NCBI RefSeq assembly: GCF_028551275.1
Contig: NZ_CP117025.1
Coordinates: 2,534,001-2,598,000, forward strand
Direction of reading: 5' to 3'
From: Sphingomonas hankookensis
GTDB lineage: Bacteria > Pseudomonadota > Alphaproteobacteria > Sphingomonadales > Sphingomonadaceae
DNA: 64,000 nucleotides
In this document: positions 44,288 to 52,904 of the stretch, one piece after another
How the letters are laid out: every line of letters begins with the position of its first letter
How positions within the stretch are numbered: position 1 is the stretch's first letter
Position numbers and translations under genes: made by a program
Notes under the pieces: model-generated
What the model was told of the DNA's origin: nothing
The model's input: only the letters and a program-made list of their open reading frames with translations
Database searches by the model: none

Positions 44288-44778
44288 TGCGACGACCCTT
44301 GTGCTTTGGCGAACGTCATCGTCCGCCCGGCCCGGTCCATGTGCACCGCTTCGCAGTTTTTTTCAACGTGGCCGCCGTCCTTTACCGTGAAGGCGACCGG
44401 GTCGAACCGGCCATGGCGTGCCCCGTCCGCGATCGCCCGCCACAGCCGCGCGGTGCCGCCGCCCAGGATCAGCCAGATCATGCCGTCCGCCGCCGCCTGC
44501 GCCGCATCGGTCGCCGACGGATCGGCGCTGCCCGAGGGATGCGAATGATACCAGCCCAACACCGGCATCCCGCCCCGCCGCGCATCGCGCAGCGCCACGA
44601 ACAGCGCGGCGGGATCGATCTCGAAGTGCCGCGCCGGGTCCACCGCGACGTTGCGCGCCGGCTCGGCAGCAATGATCCGGCCGTCGCTTCCCCGCAGGAT
44701 TCCGCAGATTTCGACAGCACTTTCGTTGGCCGTCCGTAACAGTCGGGCCAGCAGTTCGCTTGAAATTTCCGGTTCCAT
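44284..44778 (-). CDS. JAMM/MPN+ metalloprotease
   Basis: Metalloprotease of about 164 residues in the Mov34/JAB1 (M67) family. It shows the JAMM pattern: Glu in SAVEICGILRG, then GWYHSHPSGSADPSATD with the two zinc His, Ser and Asp. Such small bacterial proteins are usually annotated as RadC-like/Mov34 metallopeptidases. The substrate is unknown. Start set at the ATG at 44778 after GGAG; upstream ATGs are possible. It is translationally coupled to chpT. It is divergent from rluD with starts only 18 bases apart. Confidence 0.85.
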   Translation of the reverse strand: MEPEISSELLARLLRTANESAVEICGILRGSDGRIIAAEPARNVAVDPARHFEIDPAALFVALRDARRGGMPVLGWYHSHPSGSADPSATDAAQAAADGMIWLILGGGTARLWRAIADGARHGRFDPVAFTVKDGGHVEKNCEAVHMDRAGRTMTFAKAQGSSH

Positions 44779-44795
44779 CCCCATCTCCATACGCA

Positions 44796-45749
44796 ATGGA
44801 CCGGGGGGTTTCCACGATCGAGGCGCGCATCACCGATGCGGCGCACGGGCAACGGATCGACAAGGCATTGGCCGAGGTCGTCGCCGACCTGTCGCGCGAA
44901 CGGATCAAGGCGCTGATGGCCGCCGGCCATGTCCGGGGCGAGGACGGACCGGTGTCGGACGGCAAGCGCAAGGTGTCGGCCGGGCAGGTCTTCACCATCA
45001 CCCTCCCCGCCGCCGTGCCGCTCGACAATGTCGCGCAGGATATTCCGCTGATGATCGCCTATGAGGACGATCACCTGATCGTCATCGACAAGCCCGCCGG
45101 GCTGGTGGTGCATCCCGCGGCGGGCAATCTCGACGGGACGCTGGTCAACGCGTTGCTCCACCATTGCGCGGGCAAGCTGTCGGGCATCGGCGGCGTCGCG
45201 CGGCCGGGCATCGTGCATCGCATCGACAAGGATACGTCGGGCCTGCTGGTCGTCGCCAAGGACGATGTGGCGCATGAAGGGCTGGCGCGGCAGTTCAAGG
45301 ATCACAGCATCGATCGCCGCTATCTGGCGATCGCGGCGGGGCGGGTGGCAACTTCGGCGGGAACGGTGGACGCCCCGCTGGCGCGTTCTCCCAATGATCG
45401 CAAGAAGATGGCCATCGTCCACAGCCCCACCGCAAAACATGCGGTGACTCACTTTCGCAAACTTCGGCAGCTTCGCGACGCGTCGCTGATCGAATGTCGG
45501 CTGGAGACGGGGCGCACCCATCAGGTGCGGGTGCACATGGCGTCGATCGGCCATCCGCTGCTGGGCGATCCGGTCTATGCCGGGCGGCGACCGGCGTTGA
45601 AGGCCCAGCTGGAAACCCTGAATTTCCGGCGACAGGCATTGCACGCCGCACATCTGGGGTTCATCCATCCGGTCACAAAAAACGCTTTGTCGTTCGATAG
45701 TGACCTTCCGGCAGACATGCAGGAACTGTTGGACCATCTTCACGTATAG
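44796..45749 (+). CDS. rluD: RluA-family 23S rRNA pseudouridine synthase (RluD type)
   Basis: Protein of 317 residues: an S4-like RNA-binding domain (about 10-75; RIDKALAEVVADLSRERIKALM) and the pseudouridine synthase domain, with the catalytic Asp in GIVHRIDKDTSGLLVVAK. It probably makes pseudouridines 1911/1915/1917 in helix 69 of 23S rRNA if it is RluD; a RluC/TruC-type specificity is possible. ATG at 44796. It is followed by rpoH. Confidence 0.9.
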   Translation: MDRGVSTIEARITDAAHGQRIDKALAEVVADLSRERIKALMAAGHVRGEDGPVSDGKRKVSAGQVFTITLPAAVPLDNVAQDIPLMIAYEDDHLIVIDKPAGLVVHPAAGNLDGTLVNALLHHCAGKLSGIGGVARPGIVHRIDKDTSGLLVVAKDDVAHEGLARQFKDHSIDRRYLAIAAGRVATSAGTVDAPLARSPNDRKKMAIVHSPTAKHAVTHFRKLRQLRDASLIECRLETGRTHQVRVHMASIGHPLLGDPVYAGRRPALKAQLETLNFRRQALHAAHLGFIHPVTKNALSFDSDLPADMQELLDHLHV

Positions 45750-45804
45750 GTTTCGGCGATTCCGCGGTGCGGTGTAGCCACAAGGACAAAGGGAGTTTCA
45801 CGCG

Positions 45805-46710
45805 ATGGCAACTGGCAGCAACGTCCCGGCGACGATCCCGGCGCTTGGCGGCGAGGCGAGCCTCAACCGCTATCTCTCCGAAATCCGCAAGTTCCCGATC
45901 CTCGCGCCCGAGCAGGAATATATGCTCGCCAAGCGGTTTCAGGAACATGGCGATCCGGAGGCGGCGGCGCAGCTCGTCACCTCGCACCTGCGCCTCGTCG
46001 CAAAGATCGCGATGGGCTATCGCGGCTACGGCCTGCCGGTCAGCGAACTGATTTCCGAAGGGAATATCGGGCTGATGCAGGGCGTGAAGAAATTCGAACC
46101 CGACCGCGGCTTCCGCCTCGCCACCTATGCGATGTGGTGGATTCGCGCCTCGATCCAGGAATTCATCCTGCGCTCGTGGAGCCTCGTGAAGATGGGCACC
46201 ACCGCCGCGCAGAAGAAGCTGTTCTTCAACCTGCGCCGGATGAAGTCGAAGCTCGACGCGTTCGAGGACGGCGACCTCAGCCCCGAACACCTCCAGAAGA
46301 TCGCGACCGACCTCGGCGTGACCGAAGAGGAAGTCACCTCGATGAACCGCCGCATGGCGATGGGCGGCGACACGTCGCTCAACGTCCCCATGCGCGAGGA
46401 TGGCGAGAGCCAGTGGCAGGACTGGCTGGCCGATGACAGCCCGTTGCAGGACTCGGTCGTGGCCGAGGCACAGGAAGCCGATGTCCGCCACGGCATGCTG
46501 GTCGAGGCGATGGACGACCTGAACGACCGCGAAAAGCACATCCTGACCGAACGCCGCCTGACGGACGACCCCAAGACGCTGGAAGAGCTGAGCCAAGTCT
46601 ACGGCGTCAGCCGCGAACGCGTCCGCCAAATCGAGGTCCGCGCCTTCGAAAAGCTGCAAAAGGCGATGATGCGCCTCGCCGGCGACCGCCGGATGCTCGC
46701 CGCGGTGTAA
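45805..46710 (+). CDS. rpoH: Heat-shock sigma factor RpoH (sigma-32)
   Basis: RNA polymerase sigma factor of 301 residues. Region 2 has LRLVAKIAMGYRGYGLPVSE, ISEGNIGLMQGVKKFEPDRG and FRLATYAMWWIRASIQEFI. The RpoH box QKKLFFNLR is present. Region 4 is RERVRQIEVRAFEKLQ. AAAGGGAG lies 10 bases before the ATG. Alphaproteobacteria often have two RpoH paralogues; only this one is in the window. A strong GC hairpin follows at once. Confidence 0.97.
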   Translation: MATGSNVPATIPALGGEASLNRYLSEIRKFPILAPEQEYMLAKRFQEHGDPEAAAQLVTSHLRLVAKIAMGYRGYGLPVSELISEGNIGLMQGVKKFEPDRGFRLATYAMWWIRASIQEFILRSWSLVKMGTTAAQKKLFFNLRRMKSKLDAFEDGDLSPEHLQKIATDLGVTEEEVTSMNRRMAMGGDTSLNVPMREDGESQWQDWLADDSPLQDSVVAEAQEADVRHGMLVEAMDDLNDREKHILTERRLTDDPKTLEELSQVYGVSRERVRQIEVRAFEKLQKAMMRLAGDRRMLAAV

Positions 46711-46715
46711 GGCCG

Positions 46716-46748
46716 GGGGCGGGGGTGGCGACGGACCACCCCCGCCCC
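46716..46748 (+). terminator. GC-rich hairpin after rpoH
   Basis: GGGGCGGGGGTGG (46716-46728) and CCACCCCCGCCCC (46736-46748) form a perfect 13-bp stem with a 7-base loop, 5 bases after the rpoH stop. There is no T-run, so it may stabilise or process the mRNA, or act with the repeat that follows directly. Confidence 0.6.
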
Positions 46749-46751
46749 AAC

Positions 46752-46779
46752 CGTCATCCCGGCGAAGGCCGGGATCCAT
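46752..46779. repeat. Dispersed palindromic repeat, single arm
   Basis: CGTCATCCCGGCGAAGGCCG and following bases repeat the arm of the copies at 30296 and 47602. Its core ATCCCGGC...GCCGGGAT pairs with itself. The second arm is not present here. Confidence 0.7.
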
Positions 46780-46859
46780 AACCCATGCCGCCCATGGCTC
46801 CTCCACCAACGTCAGTTGCCACCTTGCCCTCGCCCGCTCGCTCCGGCTAGCGAGCCTTC

Positions 46860-47585
46860 ATGGCCGCCCGCACCGCATCCCGCCCAAAGCCCGCTGCGAA
46901 CCGCCGCTGGCCCCGCCGCCTGACCGGCTGGGCGATCAAGGCGATCCTCGGCTTCGTCATCCTCTCGGTCCTCTGGGTGCTGATCCTGCGCTTCGTGCCG
47001 CCACCGATCACCCTCACCATGCTCGGCGACGTGCCCACCGGCCACGGCGTCACCAAGAGCTGGCGCCCGCTGTCCAAGATCGACCCCGACATGCCCCGCG
47101 CGGTCATCGCGGCGGAGGACAGCCGCTTCTGCGCCCATAACGGCTTCGACTACATCGCCATCGCCAACGCCGCCCGTCGCAATGCCGAGGGCGGGCGCAT
47201 CCGCGGCGGATCAACCATCAGCCAGCAGACCGCGAAGAACGTCTTCTTGTGGCAGGGCGGCGGCTATTTCCGCAAAGGCTTGGAGGCCTATTTCACCGTT
47301 CTGATCGAGGCGATGTGGGGCAAGCGGCGGATCATGGAAGTCTATCTCAACGTCGCCGAAACCGGCATCGGCACCTATGGCGTCGAAGCCGGCGCGCGTC
47401 GCTACTTCAAGCACGGCGCCGACAAGCTGGGCGCGCGCGAGGCCGCCCAGATCGCCGCCGTCCTGCCATTGCCCAAGAAGCGCGCCGGCATCGCCCCGAC
47501 CGGCTTCACCCGCCGCTACGCCCGCACGATCGAACGCCGCATCGCCATCGTCCGCCGCGAGGGGCTGGACAGCTGTCTCAAGTAG
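46860..47585 (+). CDS. mtgA: Monofunctional biosynthetic peptidoglycan transglycosylase
   Basis: Glycosyltransferase of 241 residues that polymerises lipid II without a transpeptidase domain. A basic N-terminus and one membrane anchor (about 26-45; AILGFVILSVLWVLILRF) precede the family-51 catalytic domain. Key motifs: AVIAAEDSRFCAHNGFD with the catalytic Glu, GGSTISQQTAKN, and RRIMEVYLNVAETG with the second Glu. Mid-operon context is lacking; it appears to stand alone. Confidence 0.95.
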   Translation: MAARTASRPKPAANRRWPRRLTGWAIKAILGFVILSVLWVLILRFVPPPITLTMLGDVPTGHGVTKSWRPLSKIDPDMPRAVIAAEDSRFCAHNGFDYIAIANAARRNAEGGRIRGGSTISQQTAKNVFLWQGGGYFRKGLEAYFTVLIEAMWGKRRIMEVYLNVAETGIGTYGVEAGARRYFKHGADKLGAREAAQIAAVLPLPKKRAGIAPTGFTRRYARTIERRIAIVRREGLDSCLK

Positions 47586-47601
47586 CTGCCCCCGCCCCAA
47601 A

Positions 47602-47699
47602 CGTCATCCCGGCGAAAGCCGGGATCCATGGTTACGAAACGTCAGCGGCTCCATCGAACCGGCCCGTATCCATGGATTCCGGCCTTCGCCGGAATGACG
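47602..47699. repeat. Dispersed palindromic repeat, full copy
   Basis: CGTCATCCCGGCGAAAGCCG at 47602 is mirrored by a right arm ending CCGGAATGACG at 47699, with about 45 bases between. Almost the same as the 97-bp copy at 30296-30392, including the GGATCCAT next to the arm. It lies after mtgA. Confidence 0.75.
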
Positions 47700-47731
47700 A
47701 GGCAGGGCATAGGAAGTACCTGCCAAAGCAC

Positions 47732-47759
47732 GTCACCCCAGCCTCCGCTGGGGTGACGC
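47732..47759. terminator. Bidirectional hairpin between mtgA and the small membrane gene
   Basis: CGTCACCCCAGC, loop CTCC, GCTGGGGTGACG: a perfect 12-bp stem. It lies between two converging genes and could end both transcripts. It has the CGTCA...TGACG ends of the dispersed palindromes, so it may be a compact member of that family. Confidence 0.65.
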
Positions 47760-47782
47760 TCGTCTCCGGTCAGAAAACGACG

Positions 47783-48031
47783 TTACTTCGTCGCCCGCTC
47801 AACCGCATCGCCGGCCTTGTCCGCCGCATCGCCGACGCTCTTCGCCGCCGACGTCACCGCACCGGTCCGGGCGTTGTCGTTGTTCGCGTTGTTCAGCAGG
47901 AAATAGGCCCCGACGATCACCGCCAGCAGGATCGCCAGCCCGATCAACAACCCGCCGCCCGACCCGCGCCGCTCGACGATCACCGTCTGCGGCGCGCCAT
48001 TGGGGTTGGTTTCGATCCGATCGGGTTCCAT
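47783..48031 (-). CDS. Small single-pass membrane protein
   Basis: Protein of 82 residues: a polar N-terminal 26 residues, one membrane helix (about 27-46; GGLLIGLAILLAVIVGAYFL) and an Ala/Asp/Lys-rich helix (SAAKSVGDAADKAGDAVERA). GAGGGAGAGAG lies before the ATG. Sphingomonads often have such proteins, but no family function is known. Nothing in the neighbourhood points to a role. Confidence 0.72.
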   Translation of the reverse strand: MEPDRIETNPNGAPQTVIVERRGSGGGLLIGLAILLAVIVGAYFLLNNANNDNARTGAVTSAAKSVGDAADKAGDAVERATK

Positions 48032-48107
48032 GGCCTCTCTCCCTCAATGATGGATGAGCCCAAGAACCGTCACGCCCGCCGCTTGTTCCAGCAGCGTTCC
48101 GAACCGC

Positions 48108-48431
48108 TCAGAACGGCAGCTTGAATCCCGGCGGCAGCGGCAGGCCGTTGGTCAGCTTCGACATTTCGGTCGAGCTCGCCGCATCCGCCTTTGCCCGCGC
48201 ATCGTTGAACGCGGCGACGATCAGGTCTTCGAGCATCTGCTTTTCCGACGGCTGCAGCAGCGAATCGTCGATATCGACGCCCAGGATGCGCCCCTTGGCC
48301 GAGGCACGGACCTTGACCAGCCCCCCGCCCGATTGTCCGTCGACCTCGATCGTGTCGAGGTTCGCCTGCGCCTTGGTCAGTTCGTTCTGCACGTTCTGCG
48401 CCATGGCCATGATGTCGTCGAGATTCTTCAT
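48108..48431 (-). CDS. ybaB: YbaB/EbfC nucleoid-associated protein
   Basis: DNA-binding protein of 107 residues. It has MKNLDDIMAMAQNVQNELTK, VDGQSGGGLVKVRASAKG and MLEDLIVAAFNDARAKAD. Its ATG overlaps the dnaX stop (ATGA), the classical dnaX-ybaB order. recR, the usual third gene, does not follow in the window; a small membrane protein gene comes next. Confidence 0.95.
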   Translation of the reverse strand: MKNLDDIMAMAQNVQNELTKAQANLDTIEVDGQSGGGLVKVRASAKGRILGVDIDDSLLQPSEKQMLEDLIVAAFNDARAKADAASSTEMSKLTNGLPLPPGFKLPF

Positions 48432-50074
48432 CGCGCGATACTCCCGTCGCTGCGTTGCCAATGATCGAGGGTGGCGTCCGGAAACGCCGCCAGTGCCGCC
48501 TGTACCAGCGGCGAGTTGAGGACCTGATCGCGCTCCGATTCCGCCTTGGCCGTTTCCTGTTCGCGCAAGGTCGGTTCGCCCGTCCCCTCGCCGATCAGAA
48601 CGCGCCAATGGCTGCCGGTGATCCCCTTCAGCGCATTTTCCAGATCACGGGTGAAGTCGGCAGGCAAGGGCCGCGCGCCGCTCAGTTCGATCAGCTGCGG
48701 CTCCAGCCGGATCAGCCGCGCGCAATTGCGAAACTGCGCCTCCAGCGAATGCCGCCCATGCTTCGATAGCAGCTGGGCGACCTGTTCGGCCGTCTCCGGC
48801 ACCGGATCGGCCACCGCCACCGGTTCGGCGGCAGGCGCGGGCGCCGGCGCAGGAGGCGCGCCCATCGCCGGAACCTGCCCCGCCGCCAACTGCTTCGCCA
48901 GCGTCCCCGGATCGGGCAGCGACGATGCATGGACGATGCGCAGCAACGCCATCTCGCACGCCTCGATCGGCAACGCCGCGCGCGACACTTCCTCATGCCC
49001 CTTCAGCAGCAACTGCCACAGCCGGTGCAGCATCGGGAACGACAGCGCGCTCCACCCGTCGAACGCCGCGCGCTCCTCCGCCGACTGGCCCGGTCCGCGA
49101 TCGCCGCCGACCTTGACGATCGTCACCGCATGCACGGTTTCGAGCAGCGTCCGCAGCACCGACGCCGGATCGACGCCCAGATCATATTGCGCCCTGAGCG
49201 CCCGCAGCGCCCCCGGCCCATCCGCCTTCAACAGCAGGTCGAACAGCGTCCGAATCGCCCCCCGATCCGACAGGCCCAGCATCTGCCGCACGGCATCGGC
49301 CCGCACGCCCTCGCCGTCCAGCCCGCCATGCGCGATCGCCTGGTCGAGGATCGACAGCCCGTCGCGCGCCGATCCTTCCGCCGCCCGCGCGATCAGTTGC
49401 AGCGCCTCCGGTTCGGCCTCGACGCCCTCCGCCTCGACCACATGCGCGAAATGCCCTGCCAGCAGATCGGCAGGAATCCGCCGCAAATCGAACCGCTGGC
49501 AACGCGACAGCACCGTCACCGGCACCTTGTGCACCTCGGTCGTCGCCAGCAGGAACTTGACGTGCGCGGGCGGCTCTTCCAGCGTCTTCAGCAGCGCATT
49601 GAACGCCGGCGTCGACATCATGTGCACTTCGTCGATGATGTAGATCTTGAAGCGCGCCGACACCGCGGCATAGCGCACCGCCTCGGTCATCTCGCGCACG
49701 CTGTCGACGCCGTTGTTCGACGCGGCGTCGATCTCGACCACGTCGATATGCCGCCCCTCGGCGATCGCCCGGCATGGCTCGCACACCCCGCAAGGATCGA
49801 TCGTCGGCCCGCCCTGCCCGTCCGGCCCGATACAGTTCAGCGCCTTGGCGATCAGCCGCGCGGTCGACGTCTTGCCGACCCCGCGCACCCCGGTCAGCAA
49901 AAACGCATGCGCCAGCCGCCCACGCTTGATCGCATTGCCCAGCGTCGTGACCATCGCATCCTGGCCGATAAGCTGGCTGAACGTCTGCGGCCGATATTTG
50001 CGCGCGAGCACGCGGTACGGCTGCGCCGCTGCAGGCTGTTCGGGGATATCGAGGGCGAGGAAGGAGTCGGACAT
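48428..50074 (-). CDS. dnaX: DNA polymerase III subunits gamma/tau
   Basis: Clamp-loader ATPase of about 548 residues. It has RKYRPQTFSQLIGQDAMV, Walker A GVRGVGKTSTAR, the four-Cys zinc site CGVCEPC, Walker B YIIDEVHMMS, and the SRC motif LSRCQRFDLRR. A proline/alanine-rich linker (about 415-440) separates the core from the polymerase-binding C-terminus. The ATG at 50074 gives MSDSFLALDIPEQP; a GTG further upstream would overlap the next gene. The stop overlaps ybaB. Confidence 0.96.
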   Translation of the reverse strand: MSDSFLALDIPEQPAAAQPYRVLARKYRPQTFSQLIGQDAMVTTLGNAIKRGRLAHAFLLTGVRGVGKTSTARLIAKALNCIGPDGQGGPTIDPCGVCEPCRAIAEGRHIDVVEIDAASNNGVDSVREMTEAVRYAAVSARFKIYIIDEVHMMSTPAFNALLKTLEEPPAHVKFLLATTEVHKVPVTVLSRCQRFDLRRIPADLLAGHFAHVVEAEGVEAEPEALQLIARAAEGSARDGLSILDQAIAHGGLDGEGVRADAVRQMLGLSDRGAIRTLFDLLLKADGPGALRALRAQYDLGVDPASVLRTLLETVHAVTIVKVGGDRGPGQSAEERAAFDGWSALSFPMLHRLWQLLLKGHEEVSRAALPIEACEMALLRIVHASSLPDPGTLAKQLAAGQVPAMGAPPAPAPAPAAEPVAVADPVPETAEQVAQLLSKHGRHSLEAQFRNCARLIRLEPQLIELSGARPLPADFTRDLENALKGITGSHWRVLIGEGTGEPTLREQETAKAESERDQVLNSPLVQAALAAFPDATLDHWQRSDGSIAR

Positions 50075-50151
50075 TGGGGGTGTCTTAGCGGCTGGCGGCG
50101 GCGGTGTCGCCTGTCGTCCGCTACCGTGTGCCGCGGACATCGTCTTGGCAC

Positions 50152-50658
50152 TCAATCGAGGTCGACGACTACGCGATACCTGTCGCCATCCAGTTGCTTG
50201 AAGATGAGCGCGTAAGGAACAAGACTGGACTCCTGCCTATATCCAGCGAAACCTTCCTCGATAGCTTCGTCGACTCCAGGGAGGTTTATCAATGCGGCGT
50301 TGTCACCATATCCCATAAATGCAAGTGGAATTCCATTGATGACTGGCCACTCGAATGGATTAAAGCAACGTACGCCAGGTGTTCGTGTTAGAACTTCCTT
50401 TGCAAGCGAAATCTCTGCGCCAAAGATATCCACATCATGCAGTGTAGCAAGATCATCTTGGAGAAAACCTAAAAGACGATCCTCGGCAATGCATCGTGCA
50501 CAAACGGTCGGTCGTAGGGAAGTCGTGTAGATGTTACCCGTATATTCCCAGACACTTGCTCGCCGACACAGCTCGCAAACGTCTTGGGAACGTTTGAATG
50601 ATATTTCGTCCACATACGCATTTGGGTTGAAGCGAAAGAACGGTTGATCAGCGTCCAT
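50152..50658 (-). CDS. CbrC-like (UPF0167) protein, likely acquired
   Basis: Protein of about 168 residues with the CbrC/UPF0167 layout: an aromatic N-terminus FFRFNPNAYVDEISF, then CELCRRASVWEYTGNIY and VCARCIAED, where the two CxxC pairs may bind zinc. Function is unknown; E. coli CbrC is linked to colicin resistance. GC is much lower than around it (27 of 60 bases in the line starting at 50401). The start was set at the ATG at 50658; a GTG precedes it. It reads the same way as dnaX but is separated by 77 bases. Confidence 0.72.
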   Translation of the reverse strand: MDADQPFFRFNPNAYVDEISFKRSQDVCELCRRASVWEYTGNIYTTSLRPTVCARCIAEDRLLGFLQDDLATLHDVDIFGAEISLAKEVLTRTPGVRCFNPFEWPVINGIPLAFMGYGDNAALINLPGVDEAIEEGFAGYRQESSLVPYALIFKQLDGDRYRVVVDLD

Positions 50659-50768
50659 CACTACAGCTTGCTCGCCATACCAAATGTCCGCAAGCGAATT
50701 TTAGCATTGCCCGGCGGCACATACACCAAGACGCATAATTCGACGGGATAGCGGTGACGCCAATCCCC

Positions 50769-52625
50769 CTACGCCGCCAGCGCCTCCAACGCCCCGTTCG
50801 CCTCCATCCACTTCGTCTCCGCCACCTCGATTTCGGTATCGAGGCTCGCGCGGCGCTTCATCAACTGCGCCATCGTCAGCTTGGCCAGCGCAGGCGACGC
50901 CTGCCCCGCCATCGCCGCATCCAGGGCATCGCGCTGTTCGGTCAGCCGCGCCAGATCGCGCTCGATCGCCTGCGCCCCCTTGCGCAACACCTGCGCCTTT
51001 TCGCGCGCTTCGGCGGCGGCCTTGCGGTCGTTCTTCTTGTTGGCCTTGGCTGCCTTTTCCTTCGCCGAATTGCCCAGCACCAGCGCGATATAGTCGTCGA
51101 TGGTCCCGTCGAACTCCTTCGCGGTCCCCTCATCGACCAGCACCAGCCGATCCGCCGTCGCCTCCAGCATATGCCGGTCGTGGCTGACCAGCAGCACGCA
51201 GCCGGTATAGGCGTTCAATGCCTGCACCAGCGCCTCGCGCGCATCGACGTCCAAGTGGTTGGTCGGTTCGTCGAGGATCAGCATGTGCGGCGCATCCCGC
51301 GTAATCAGCGCCAGCGCGAGGCGCGCCCGCTCGCCGCCCGACAGCTTCCCGACCAATGTCGTCGCCTTGTCCCCCGAAAAGCCGAACCGCCCCAACTGCG
51401 CGCGGACGGCGGCGGGCGACGCGCCCTTCATCTGCCGCGTCATATGCTCCAGCGGGGTGTCGTCGGTGCTCAGTTCCTCCACCTGATACTGGGTGAAGTA
51501 GCCAACCTTCATCTTGCCCGCGGCGTTCATGTCGCCGTCCATCGGCGCCAGTTGCGCCGCCAGCAGCCGCGCCAGCGTCGTCTTGCCGTTGCCGTTGCGG
51601 CCCAGCAGCGCGATGCGATCCTCGGGATCGATGCGCAGGTTCAGCCGCTTGAGGATCGGCGTCTCGCCATAGCCGACACTCGCCATGTCGAGCGTGATGA
51701 GCGGCGGACGCAGCTCATCGGGATCGGGGAAGTCGAACGACAGGCTGGGGTCCTCGGCCATCGCCGCGATCGGCTTCATCTTGGCGAGAATCTTCAGCCG
51801 CGACTGTGCCTGCTTGGCGGTCGAGGCGCGTGCCGAGTTCTTGGCGACATATTCCTGCAGCTTGGCCCGCTGCGCCGCCTGGTTGGCGCGCGCCGCCTCC
51901 AGCTGCGCCAGCCGCTCGGCGCGCTGCTTCTCGAACGCGTCATATCCACCCGGATACAGCGTGATCTTGCCCTGATGCAGGTGCAGGATATGGTCGACGA
52001 CGTTGTTCAGGAAATCGCGCTCGTGGCTGACGACGACGATCGTCGCTTTGTACCCTTTCAGGAAATCCTCGAGCCACATTACCGCTTCAAGGTCGAGGTG
52101 GTTCGACGGTTCGTCGAGCAGCAGCACGTCCGGCTGGCTGAACAGCAACGCCGCCAGCGCCACGCGCATCCGCCAGCCGCCCGAATAGCTCTCCAGCGGC
52201 CGGTTCTGCATCTCCTCGTCAAAGCCCAGCCCGACCAGAATCCGCGCCGCGCGCGCCGGGGCACCATAGGCGTCGATCGCCAGCAGCCTTTCGTGAATAT
52301 CGCCTAGCCGGTCGGGATCGGTCACCGTCTCGGCATCGTGCATCAGCTTCGCACGCTCGACATCGGCTTCCAGCACGGTTTCGAACGGCGTCGCCTGTCC
52401 GGCCGGCGCTTCCTGCGCGACATAGCCCAGCCGACTGCCCCGCGGCATCTCCGCCACGCCATTATCGGGCTCCAACTGGCCGGCGATCACCCGCACCAGC
52501 GTCGACTTGCCCGCGCCATTGCGCCCGATCAGCCCGACGCGGCTGCCCGGCGGCAGCGCCGCACTGGCGTTGTCGAGGATCGTCCGCCCGCCCAGGCGCA
52601 CCGTGATACCGTTCAGATTGAGCAT
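50769..52625 (-). CDS. ABC-F family ATP-binding protein
   Basis: Soluble ATPase of 618 residues with two ABC domains: Walker A GLIGRNGAGKSTLVRV and LLGRNGNGKTTLARL, signatures YSGGWRMRVALA and LSGGERARLALA, and Walker B LLLDEPSNHLD and LILDEPTNHLD. The linker of about 70 residues between them (AERLAQLEAARANQAAQRAK) and a C-terminal coiled coil identify an ABC-F translation factor (Uup/EttA/YheS group); the exact subgroup is unclear. ATG at 52625; a GTG at 52649 is possible. The upstream 880 bases are repeats. Confidence 0.93.
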   Translation of the reverse strand: MLNLNGITVRLGGRTILDNASAALPPGSRVGLIGRNGAGKSTLVRVIAGQLEPDNGVAEMPRGSRLGYVAQEAPAGQATPFETVLEADVERAKLMHDAETVTDPDRLGDIHERLLAIDAYGAPARAARILVGLGFDEEMQNRPLESYSGGWRMRVALAALLFSQPDVLLLDEPSNHLDLEAVMWLEDFLKGYKATIVVVSHERDFLNNVVDHILHLHQGKITLYPGGYDAFEKQRAERLAQLEAARANQAAQRAKLQEYVAKNSARASTAKQAQSRLKILAKMKPIAAMAEDPSLSFDFPDPDELRPPLITLDMASVGYGETPILKRLNLRIDPEDRIALLGRNGNGKTTLARLLAAQLAPMDGDMNAAGKMKVGYFTQYQVEELSTDDTPLEHMTRQMKGASPAAVRAQLGRFGFSGDKATTLVGKLSGGERARLALALITRDAPHMLILDEPTNHLDVDAREALVQALNAYTGCVLLVSHDRHMLEATADRLVLVDEGTAKEFDGTIDDYIALVLGNSAKEKAAKANKKNDRKAAAEAREKAQVLRKGAQAIERDLARLTEQRDALDAAMAGQASPALAKLTMAQLMKRRASLDTEIEVAETKWMEANGALEALAA

Positions 52626-52796
52626 GGCCGGGCCGTTAGCAGTTTTCACGGCACTTGCGAAGGGTGGCGGGAACGGCCTTTCCTACACGCCATCACCGGC
52701 GCATGATCCGCCCCGGCCGCCCCCACGCGCCTGCTCTTTGACACGTCCGATCGCCTGCGCGCGCTTCGCTAGCCGCGCGCATTCAACCGCCCCAGA

Positions 52797-52824
52797 CGTC
52801 ATCCCAGCGAAGGCTGGGATCTCC
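52797..52824. repeat. Dispersed palindromic repeat, single arm
   Basis: CGTCATCCCAGCGAAGGCTG and following bases, self-pairing around GCGAAGGC. One arm only. It lies in the leader region of the ABC-F gene between that gene and the 155-bp tandem repeats. Confidence 0.65.
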
Positions 52825-52904
52825 CCGTGACGGCACGGGACAATCGCCGCGAATGCTGGATGAACCGTTATTGCAACTGAATAGCATTGTTTCGCTGACT
52901 ATGT

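Noticed and set aside
44284..44778. Part of a phage tail or defence module, as some JAMM proteins are
   Set aside because: No tail, ubiquitin-like or E1/E2-like gene is near; neighbours are chpT and rluD.
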